Shown: in pieces, positions 34,185-46,100 of the stretch
How the letters are laid out: the number at the start of each line of letters is the position of its first letter
How positions within the stretch are numbered: position 1 is the first letter of the stretch
Assembly: GCA_021464415.1 (NCBI GenBank)
Contig: CM038470.1
Coordinates: forward strand, 42,526,099 to 42,590,098
DNA: 64,000 nt
From: Lonicera japonica
Taxonomy: Eukaryota > Streptophyta > Magnoliopsida > Dipsacales > Caprifoliaceae
Direction of reading: 5' to 3'
The notes under the pieces: generated by a model
What the model was told of the DNA's origin: nothing
What the model saw: only the letters and a program-made list of their open reading frames with translations
Database searches by the model: none
Position numbers and translations under genes: made by a program

Positions 34185-37100
34185 ATGGCCTGTAATAACA
34201 CACAATATTGGCTTCTTTCTGTGCTTAGCATATTGCTAACAAGTGTTGTTGTTTCTTCTCGTGGGGAATCCGAGGCAAAAACCCTTCTCAAGTTCAAGAA
34301 TTCTTTATCCAACAACACAGCGTTGAATGGCTGGGATGAGTCCATAAGCATGTGCAGCGGTGATACTGGTAACCATACAACTACTAACGAAATATTTTTG
34401 ATGAATATATACGTGTGTTCGTCAAAAAAATGTTTACCTTTAGCGACGAGACAATTGTGAAAAAAACACATTTTCATCATGCATAGTATGCGCCGATTAG
34501 ACATGATTATGTTATTTCGTCACTTAATACATGTTACGTGACAAAATTTACAATTCATCACACAAGTTGTTATACGCCTAGACTTAGAGATTGTTGACGA
34601 AACTCAAAAGTGTCACCGGAAATTTTTAGTGATGCAACTTTAGTGGCCATGCATGTTGTAACCAAAATATTTTGTCATTGAAGATTTATTTTTGTTGTAG
34701 TTAAGGCGAACTGGAATGGCGTGATTTGTCTTGATGGCAAGTTTTTCGGGTTGAGACTGGAAGGCATGGGACTTGGTGGCCGAATCGACACCGACATCCT
34801 TGCCGAATTGCCCTTTTTAGGTGCCATAAGTTTGATGAACAATAACTTCGAGGGGCCAATGCCTAACATCAACAAGCTTGGGGGTTTGCGCGGCTTTTTT
34901 ATTTCGAATAACAAATTTTCGGGGGAGATACCCAGTGATGCCTTCTCTGGCACGAGGTCATTGAAGAGGGTTTATTTGTCAAATAATGAGTTCAAGGGTA
35001 AAATACCAAAATCACTTGGGAATTTGCCTAAGCTTGCCGAGGTGCACCTTGAGGGCAACAATTTTGAAGGTCCTATACCACCTGGGCTAAGCAACCAGAA
35101 TTCTAGCTCATTTACTGGTGAGTTTATCTTATTTATTTATCGGATAATTGACTTTTTACAACCTTGAAGTTTACCTATTCTCTCACTTTTGTCCCTAATA
35201 TTTTACTTGTCACATTTTGGTCATCAAAGTTTATGCCAAGTTGCTCTTTCATCCACATTGGATGCCGCGCCCAAATTTTGTGGACATCCAATTTTTTGTC
35301 CAAAAACTTGACGAGACATCCAATTTCAGATGAAAGTGCAACTTGCCTCAAACTTTGAAGACCAAAATGTAGCAAATGAAATATTAGGATCAAAGTGAAA
35401 CAACAAGAAGTAAATTGAGTTTATGATTTTTGAGTTTATAGTACGTGATGGTAACTATGCGACCAATTTGTTAGTTTTTGCACGAATTAATCTCTGTTTT
35501 AATATATTGAAAGTACATACTGCAAGTGATTGAAACTTGAAAGCGCGCACGTGTTCAGACTTCAGATAGGCATCCACGTTTTTGTCCAACCTTTTGACCC
35601 ACGCATGCTTAGGTCAAAATATATATACTATATAGAGGTGATGAACACTTATTAGATGTAATTGAAAGGTTAATGTCATACCTTTAATTTCAAGGATCTT
35701 TAGTCTTTAAAAGATTGCTTCTTAAAGAGAGATTTGGGATATTTATAAATAAACTCATATTTTATTTTTAAATTAGGGTATACTTTTGCCAGATAGCATG
35801 GTAAAACAAAATAAAGTAAATGTTATGTGGGTCTTCATTTTTGTTTCATACGTGTTACAATATTTCTTTTCGTACTCTTATATTTGGACATTTTTTATTT
35901 CGGATATGATGGTACATATCGTCCAAAATTATAGACCAATGGATTAAGTTTAATTATAGTCGCAATGAAATTTGTTTTAATTTATAGATCTTGATTTTCT
36001 AGTTTTGAATTAAAAAATTGATTGTGTGGGGACAACTGGTAGGGTTCGACACATTTAGCCAAGCTCGAAACCAATCCACAAATATGCTCGACCTAGATCG
36101 GGTATCAAACAGGTTATTTTATTCAAATCGAACTCAGTCCTAGAGGGATTGTAATTTGACAAACGCTACCTAATTAAAAACTAACACGACCCAAATCTTC
36201 CGTCGAGTTAAAAATTCGTCTCATTGAGCCATTTTGCCACCCTCGGGAGAAAGACTTAAGTTTTTTGGTATATACATCATTTAAATGTATATGTCATTAT
36301 CATACATAATTTTATAGTAATAATAGATCTTATTTTATATAGCTTAGTAAGCTTTAAATATAAAAACTTTATAGAAATTTGATTTTTGAAATTATATTTA
36401 AATTTTTGAGATTTTAAAATTTTATTAAAAATTTGAAGAGCAAGAGTAGAGGAGGATGTGGTAGATATAGGAAGAGTTAGGTTTGGATATTTATTTTGTG
36501 TGAATTGATTTTTTTGTTGATTTGATGTTTTATTATGAGTTTAGACTTAATACAATGGTCACAAATATTAACATCATTAAGAATTATTAATAGCCTTTAG
36601 ATTAGTTTATTTGTTTCGCTCAAACATTGGTGTTTTATAATATATATTTGATTAAAGAAATAAAACCAAATAACTTTTAAGTATTTATCAAATTAGATCA
36701 ATCCAGGCTTTGCCACAATACCTAAGAGTGTAATAATACACGAGAACCACGGTTCAATCTCCCTCTCTTACAGCTTTTCCCAAGAATCATCTAAGTCTTT
36801 AATCGCTTACATGAAAATAAGAGGGGGAAAAAAAACTAATATTAACTTGTCAAAATAATAATAGTAAAAGATTGGATGATGTCACTTGCTTTGAGAAAGA
36901 AACAAATCCTAATTATTGCTACGCACGTTTATGGTTTTTTGTATTTTAAACGCGAGTCAAACTATTCCTTCTCAGGTGACTGTTTGGATTTGGTATGCCA
37001 CTATCTTTTCCATGTCTAGTTAGCTTGGGTTGACTTTTTCTTATATTCTAGACTAGGTTTATTGAAAACTTTTAAGTTTTTATTTTTAAAACTAATAATG

Positions 37101-40100
37101 GTATCTTCTATTTTGAAATATATTTAAATTTCGTTTCTATTTTTATCAAATTTTATTTTGTTTGGAATAAATCTTAATATAGAAGAAAGCATCGTTAATT
37201 GCCTCTTGGAATTGAGAAACTTCAAATTAATATTACTTAAAAAGTATAAAGTCAAAGGTACAAGTCCAATTTAATCGAAATCGTGGTGTGAATATTTTGT
37301 TTAACGAATTCTTTACCAAAATTAAGTGCGAGAAAAATAATTTAATGTGGAGCTTATCTCCATTTTTGTATAAATCGATGTAACAAATTCATTATATCCT
37401 CATATCGAATTTGTATCACATTTGTTGGAAACAAATAATACAAGTATCCCATACCTGTATAACCAGCGGATTGATTTGGATCTTGTGCGATTGGTCTTAC
37501 GATACTCGCATTGTGTAGCGTTACACGAACGGCCACCACTGTGCCTACAGCTTCAAGTACTCTCTACAAGGAACCCTATAATATACTTGAGAAGAGATGA
37601 CGGCCGCCTCTAATTCTGTTGTGTATTGTGTGTTATTATTTAGTTCTAAAGACCTAAATATATATCATTAGGCTTAAAGGGCTTTGAAACTCTAAGGCCT
37701 ACTATGGGTGTACCTGTTGGGTTAAACCAACAGGCTCAAAAACTAACATCTCCCACTCGCACATAGTGGGCAAATAATCGCATTCTCTCTTACACCATTC
37801 TAGATTCCCCGTTCATACTTAGTAAATAAGCTATGCGACCGCGAGCCACCTGAAAATGAAATTTTGGAGTACTATGCCAAATTACCAAAGAACCAGCATA
37901 GAACATCCCCATAGCGTCTCGTTCTACCCCTGACCTATTTAGCCACATTCAGATTAAGCATCTCCAATCCCTCGGCGTCACATCTTGGATCACTGCTTAA
38001 ACCTCTTCAGTTTCATTCTCACAGCTACGTCGCTACTCTCAGAAAGCGACATAACTTAGTACCAGTGATCATAAAACTTGAACGTGCTACCAAACAGTTA
38101 TCCTTTTGCCCTCATATCACTTAGATTATATTCAATTGCTTTCCCAACGATGTCCCTTTAGGCCGCATTAGTCTTAGTCATAGGATACACACATCAAAGT
38201 AGCATACACTAAACTTCTTCTTTCTCATACAGTCAAAAGTCACATAGGGCAAAAATAGTAGAGGATCATACATATTGTATCAATCCATAAAGATTCACAC
38301 AATTAAGAAGCAGGGATCATTCTTTCACTTCCTTATATAGGTCGCCAAGCACCTGTAGTATGACTTACATGCTACGGTGGAGTTCTCTTACAATAAAGAG
38401 CTTATGTCACTATCAAACACTATACAGATCTTATTTCAGTCGCTGTCAAGCGCCTAACCCGAAAAATCTACTTGCTCGCTCGTCTTAGCGCCTACTTCAA
38501 ATTTCGTATCCGGCTATTCACAGGTTATATATGGACAGTGTGGTATCCATATTCAGTCTTTGAAAGACTCTATCTTGGCCCTTTCCAAGTCGACATTTCA
38601 ATCAATGTCAGTTCAGCTCGCTATCACGGCGCCATAAGCTTGACGTGTCTCATCTTTGCTCGCCCTCCGGGCACCAAAGTCGATCACTCGTGTAAGAGAG
38701 TCGATCTATACCTGTTGACATACTCATACCATGATATCCCAACCATGAATAAAGTGTGTGCTAGCAGTTATATTAATATCAATGACATCAAATATCCTCT
38801 ATGGTCAGGAAGCAAACAATCACAACCTACGTAGCCCTAGACTCTTAACATAAGCCTGGTAAACATCTCTAACTATAGGCTTAGTCAAAGGGTCCGCAAA
38901 AGACGTACTTAAGGACCACCTCCTTTTGCGTAACCATGCCACTAAGAAAATGGTTGGGTTCCCTTGGAACCTACTGACAATACCAACTACATAACAAATG
39001 TCGGGCCGCGTACACATCATTGCGTACATCAGGCTAGCAATAGCATTAGCATACGGAACACGAGCCATCTTTTCCTTCTCATCAGGAGTCTTAGGACACA
39101 TATCTAGACTTAAGGTATTACCCTTCTCAACAGGAGTGTCAATGGGTTTACAAGCTTGCATCTGAAAAACGTTCAAGTACATTTCTTATGTAAGTCTCTT
39201 GAGACAAACCAAGAAGTTTCCTTGATCGATCTCTTAGGATCTTAACTCCGAGCACATAGCTTGCCTCTCTCATGTCTTTCATTTCAAAAATTGAAGACAA
39301 CCACGTTTGTGTAGCGACAACCATCTCCTTATTATTTTCAGCTAATAGTATGTCATCTACATACAAAAAGAGAATTAAGAAACTATTTCTAGAGCGTTTA
39401 ACGTACATACAGTGGTCCTCCTCAATCATCGTAAACCCATTTGAAGAAATGGCTTGATAGAATCTCAGGTACCATTGTCTAGATGACTGCTTCAGCCCAT
39501 AAATGGATCGTTTGAGCTTGCAAACTTTGCGCTCTTTTCCGCTAGTTATAAAACCAACAGGTTGATCCATATAGATTTCCTTATCTAGTTCTCCATTGAG
39601 AAATGTAGTTTTAACGTCCATCTAAAAAAGTTCTAAATTTATATGAGCGACAATAGATAGAATGAGGCGGATTGAGGCAAACCTCACTACCGGTGAGAAG
39701 GTTTCCTCATAGTCAATGCCTTCCTTTTGGGTATAGCCTTTAGCCACAAGGCGAGCTTTATACCTATTAATGGAATCATATGCCTTGCGTTTGACTTTGA
39801 AAACCCATTTGTTTCCAATAGTCTTTCGCCTCGATGGAAGATCTACCAAGTCCCAGACATTGTTCTTCCTCATAGACTCCATCTCATCAATCATTGCAAC
39901 TTTTCATTCAGCCGAAGCAGGGGATGTGATAACCTCTTGATAATTTCTAGGCTCATTTACATCTTGCGAAGTACACATGAAAGCTTCCCCTTCAATCTCA
40001 AAACGACGACGTGGGATACTCTCATGATTGCTCTTACGCAAGTGTGGACTTTAGGAATCAGTCTCTAATGGAGCGACATTTCCACTAGGAAGTCGCACAC

Positions 40101-43100
40101 TCCCACTAAAAAGCGAGTCGCTCTCAACATCCTCATTCGGATTTGAAACACCTTCGTTCGATTCGACCATTTCAAACAACTTAATGTTTCTATCCACATC
40201 CCCTCTCTTGGAGAATTCCTTCTCTAAGAAATCCACATCTCGTGACTCAATCTCAGAAACAGTTCCATCTTCTTGTTCACCAAGCATCACATATCCTTTA
40301 GATTCCTCAGAATATCTAATGAATATGCACTTATGCGCCCTAGGGCCTAGTTTTCCATGCGGATGAGAACTAGTGTAAACATATCCCGCCACGCCCCATG
40401 GGCGTAAATGGCTTAAGTCAGGCTTCCTGCCCGTCCAAAGCTCATAAGGCGTTGATGAAACAGATTTAGAAGGCACACGATTGAGGATGTAGGCAGCAGG
40501 TAAGATAACATCCCCCCATAAAGATATTGGGAGTTTAGCTTGTGCAATCATCGATCTAACCATATCCAAAAGGGTTATATTCCTTCTATCCACTACACCA
40601 TTTTATTGCGGAGTATATGGAGTAGTTAACTGCATCTGAATACCTTTTTTATCACATAGCTGCTTAAATAGCTCAGATAAATACTCACGTTCACGATCAG
40701 TACGGAGAGCCTTAATGGTCCTCCCACTTTGATTCTCAACCAACCTGATAAAATATTTAAAGCAATCCAATGCTTCAGACTTATGGGAGATCAAAAGTAC
40801 AAAATCGTAACGTGTGTAGTCATCTATAAATGTGATGAAATAGCTAGCACCATGCCTTACCCTCACACTAAGTGGGCCACAGATGTCTGAATATACTAAT
40901 TACAAATGAAAAGATGCTCTAGTGGCTTTTCCAAAAGGTTTTTTAGTTGACTTTTCTACTACTAAGCAATGCTCATAATTGGGCAAACTAACTTTAGCGA
41001 GTTGACCTAATAAGCCCTCTCTAGCTAATCGATTCATTCTATCCTAGCCAATATGACCAAGTCTAGCATGTCAAATTACAAAATTATTCGCAGTTGTCAA
41101 GAAAGAAATAGAATTATTATTACTAGAATAATTAATATCCAAAACAAATAATTCATCCGAAATAAAACCACTACCATAAAAAAATTGTCCCATTAAAAAT
41201 GTTAACATTATTTTTCTCAAAAACTACTCGAAATCCTAGCATAAGCAAAGTAGAAATTGATAAAAGGTTCTGTCGAATATCATGAGCAAATAATACATCA
41301 TGAATTAATAGGTCGCGTCCACCGCGCATACTCAGCTTGTAGGTACCAATACCTAAAACTTGAACAGCTTCTCCATTGCCCACATAAAGTACTTTGCTTC
41401 CTACTGGTATCCGGCGGTACTCCCCATATCCAACTCGATCCCTCACGACATGTTCGCCTGCTCTAGAATCCACAATCCAATCATAGGAATGATGAGCTAC
41501 CATAACATGGCTTGTTACATAAACAAGAGGAGAATTATAATTTAGGAGTACCTTCTTCGACTAAGTGCAGTCACGACCGAAGTGACATTCCTTACCACAG
41601 TTGAAGCATGCTTTGCTAGCATTGCCCTTTTTGCCACCACGCTTGCCCTGCTTGCGTTTGGCAGAGTTTGCCTTCTTAGGCGCAGGCTCATTATCGTTCT
41701 TCTTCCCATTATTCTAGTTCTTGTGCTTAGACCCAGATGCCTTGCGCGAACTAGAATGAACCATATAAGATGAGCTATTGGTTTTAGCAGCTTCTAAGCA
41801 CTCAGCTTCTAACTCCAAATGGCGCGCTAGATCATCAAAAATTTTGATATTCTTATTGTGCGTCATATATACTCTCATATGTTCTCACAAATCAAGTAAG
41901 GAACGAATTCCAACTTGAACCTACTAATCATCGCTCAAATTGTTCCCAGCTGCCATGAGCTCGCGAATCATAGTCAACATCAGTCTAAGATGCTACTTCA
42001 TCAGGGTGTTAGAGCGCATCTTATATGAGTCAAACTTCAAAGTCAACGCGCGCAACCTAGTAACTGAAGTGGAACCATACGTAACTTTCAGGGCATCCCA
42101 CATTTCTCGAGCAGTCTTACAGTCCTCGAACACACTGATCAAGTCATTGTGCATGCTGCTAAGCAAAACAAAGCGCGCACAACGATCCTTCTTGACCCAC
42201 TGAGTGTAGGCCTCTTGATCACGCCGATGTTGGGCACCATTGCCATCCTCCGGTGGAAGAGTCAAGGACTAGGTCAAGGTTTCCAAAACCTCTTATTCAT
42301 CAAGGAGATATTGGATCTTACAGTGCCAAATATCATAATTATCACCATCCAATTTTCTCTCCTTTGTTCAAGTCGGCAACAATGCTCTTAGAAGTCATTT
42401 AATTATGTGCAAAAATAAGGATATTTAATAAGGATATTATTATCAGCACAACACACATAATATTTTGCAGCACAAATCTTAAATAAAATTTAATAGTTCA
42501 CACATAACACGAGATTCGAAATTTCACTACACTCAAAATCATCTCCCCCATTATGTGATGTTATTAAATTTAAATTTAAATTACGCGCAAAATTGTATTA
42601 AGAGCTTTAAGCTACCACTACACTTCCACTATATATAAAATAGGTAAAAAACATACAATACAATGATATATAACAGTGAATTATATCAAAAAAAAAATGC
42701 ATGGTACCACAATAACCCAAAAAAATGTTTTTTTTTAAATTAAAAAACTGTTTTTTTTTTCAAAAAAAACAGAAAACCTTTTTTTTATATAATAAAAAAA
42801 ATTGTTTCTTTTTCAAAAAACAGAAAACTAATTTATTTATTTTTATTAATCAAAAAAAACATAAAACTTTTTTTTAATCAAAAAACGGTTTCTTTTTCAA
42901 AAAACATAAAACTATTTTTTTTTAATAAATAAAAAAAAACTCTCCTAAGAGTATATATATATGTTAACACAGCAGATCATTACGTACAAAAATCATACAT
43001 ACATATATACAATGAGATTGCACATGCGTGATTGTGTATGAAGAACAATCCTAAAGCTCTGATACCATTGTTGGAAACAAATAATACAACTATCTCATAT

Positions 43101-46100
43101 CTGTATACGCAGCGAATTGATTTGGATCTTGTGCGATTGGCCTTACGATACTCGCGTTGTGTAGCGTTACACGAACGACCACCACTGTACCCACAGCTTC
43201 AAAGTACTCTCTATAAGAAACCCTAGAATGTGCTTGAGAAGAGATGACGGCCGCCTCTAATTCTGTTGTGTATTGTGTGTTATTATTTAGGTCTAAAGAC
43301 CTAAATATATATCATTAGGCTTAAAGGGCTTTGAAACCCTAAGGCCAACTATGGGTGTCCCTGTTGGAGCTAAACTAACAGGCCCAAAAACCAACATTGT
43401 GTGATTGTGTGTTATTATTTAGGTCTAAAGACCTAAATATATATCATTAGACTTAAAGGAATTTGAAACCCCAAGGTCCACTATGAGTGTCCTTGTTGAG
43501 CTAAACCAACAGGTCCAAAAACCAACAACATTATTAGGCCATCTCTAATTTATAGGGTAATATTGTATAGTAATATTGCATTAATATATAGCATACACAT
43601 TTCACAACCTTACGCAGCGCGAAAGGTAAAATGGAGTAAAAATGGGACACGCAACGGACAGTGTGTCGTGCGCATGGCTGAGTCATCATCTCCCTCACTT
43701 GGCACGATATTCAGTCCATCGCGCCACACTTCCCAACACTTCCCACGATACAATGTCCATCGTGGCATGCGATAGACAATCCATCGTGGAAGAGATATGG
43801 TATGCACTAGTTTAATTTAACAATTCGGTGCCATTTTAACTTACCATTTTACCATATACACATTCGATTGCAAACTATAAAATGGTAAATATCCCATATT
43901 ACTATGCTGGGTGCAGATGGTCTTAGGAGGTCTAGAATACTCGCTAGCTATTTACGTGACCTTTTCTGGCTTTAATCAATTTCGTAGGTAGAAAATCTTA
44001 TCGGTACGGTAAATCATCTTGAAAATTATTATATGCATTGGGCTTTGCTAATTGCTAAGGTCATGCAATATATTACATTAATTATTACTCTACACTAGTA
44101 CACTCTGCGTGAATTGGCCGCTCTTTACATAATTCATATTGCTTATTAAGGATTTTAGTGGGATCAGTTATCCATTCAACCTCTTAAATTTTTATTATAC
44201 AATACATATCTTTTAAATATCATAAATTGACGGGGTCCAGGGTCAATTGACCCCCATACCTCAAAACTTGGCCCCACCCCTGATCCTTATAATTATCTTT
44301 CCTAGAAATTGGAAAAATAATGAATTGTTTGGATGAGATGTTTGAATTAGTTTTCAAGTATTTCCACTGAATCCAATCCTTTGCATGATGGGTAAGGAAA
44401 TCTCACTAAATCACTCATCTGTTTTTCTAATTCTCATCAAACTTCGTTACTTTATAGCTTTTCTAACTTTTTTGTTGAAAGGACCCTAATTTTTTTTTGT
44501 TGGATTTTGCAGGAAACCTTAACCTTTGTGGCAAGCCTCTCAAGCCATGCCCGCCTTCTAGGAAGCAAAACATCCCAAAGCTCGCTGTCATCATCATTGC
44601 GTCCGTGGGCTTTGCTTTGGTTGCTATAATTGCAGCTTACTTCTTCTTTCGCCGGTCCCAATCATCGAAACACAAAAATGCTAAATCAATCGAGGAAGAT
44701 TTGCACATTACGGGTGAGGCAACCAAAGCCGACCCAACCGACAACGATTATCATCATTATAACAATTATGACAAGAAGAAGAAGGGAAGTAGTGAAAAAT
44801 CAGGAAAGCTGTATTTTGTGAGGAATGATAGGGAGAGGTTTGAGTTGCAAGACTTGCTTAGGGCTTCAGCTGAAGTGTTGGGTAGTGGGTGTTTTGGTTC
44901 TTCTTACAAGGCTGTTCTTCTCTCGGGAGGGCCAGCATTAGTTGTGAAGAGGTATAAGCAAATGGGCAATGTGGGCAAAGAGGACTTTTATGTGCATATG
45001 AGGAAACTAGGAGCCTTGTCTCACCCTAATTTGCTCCCTCTTGTGGCCTTTTACTACAAAAAGGAGGAAAAGCTTTTGATTAGTGATTTTGCTCATAATG
45101 GTAGCTTGGCTAGCCATCTCCATGGTATGTACCAAGTTTTATTCATTTGTTAAGCTTAATTATTTTCATGTTAATTAATTAGTTTCTTCGTAAATATCCT
45201 TTTTTTTCCTTTTAGGTCACCACTTCAAACCTAATTTCAACATCAATAGCTAAAAGCAAAAAATGATAAATTTGGTACATTCATTTCGTTCTAATAAAGT
45301 ATTTAAACTCTTAATTTGCGATGTTAAAAGAAACAAATACTACAGTTTTTTTTTGGGCATTCCAATATATATAGGTTACACCAATTGTAATAATGTCCTG
45401 TTTTTCTAATAGAGGACAAGTCATTGGTTCCAATCTCCGCCCTTCTCCCAAATTGAATATATTACAAGTCTATACAAAACGAATTTTATACAATATTTAT
45501 TAAATAATAAAATAAGGATATTTCCATTTCTTTTTCATTTATTTTTATTTATGATCACAGGCAAACAAAGTCCTAACCAGCCAGGACTAGACTGGCCAAC
45601 AAGGCTAAAAGTAGTAAAAGGAGTAGCAAAGGGATTGAGTTACCTCAACAAGGAGCTGAAGCTTCTAGTACCCCATGGCCACCTCAAGTCAACCAATGTG
45701 CTTTTGGACAATAACTATGAACCACTTGTAGCAGATTATGGGCTGTTGCCTGTGGTTAACAAGGAACATGCTCAACAATTAATGGCTGCCTACAAGTCAC
45801 CTGATTTCACTCAAAATAACCTTATAAACAACAAGACTGATGTTTGGTGCCTAGGGATTCTAATTCTTGAGATTTTGACCGGAAAATTCCCAGCCAATTA
45901 TCTTACACAAGGTAATGCGATCTTTCTATGAGTTATTCATACTATATCCTTAAAGTTTGACCACATCTTCCATTTATTTCTTAGACGAAAAATAAATTGT
46001 ACATCTAAAATGGCCTAAAGATCCTTTACATATTATTTTCTATCCAAGAAACAAATGGTAAGTTGGAGGTTAGAGTAAAGTGACAATAGGATCAAACTTT

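Larger units (their letters stand above)
37423..43527 (-). mobile_element. Ty1/copia element in intron 2, with 1.4 LTRs at its 5' end
   Basis: In reverse orientation: a partial LTR (43527-43397), complete 5' LTR (43396-43069), primer site (43067-43056), degenerate gag-pol (42265-38820), an approximately 1-kb 3' untranslated stretch (38819-37749), a purine tract next to 37749 and the 3' LTR (37748-37423). LTR ends are TGTTGG...TAACA/CAACA as read on +. The target duplication ACATT lies at 37418-37422 and 43528-43532, outside the partial LTR. It is antisense to the host gene. Many stops and an internal RNase H deletion make it inactive. Confidence 0.9.
35118..44512 (+). other. Receptor kinase intron 2 (9.4 kb, transposon-filled)
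   Basis: Donor GTGAGT after FTG and acceptor TTTTGCAG before GGAAACCT restore the conserved FTGN.NLCG junction. Contents: a fold-back element (35165-35405), AT-rich unassigned DNA (35406-37417), a copia element (37423-43527), a Tourist-like MITE (43537-43922) and AT-rich unassigned DNA (43926-44500). Without the transposons the intron would be a few kilobases. Confidence 0.85.

Noticed and set aside
38472..38834. A 120-codon + strand frame in the copia 3' region
   Set aside because: No recognisable domain, it overlaps the element's untranslated region on the opposite strand, and no gene signals were seen.
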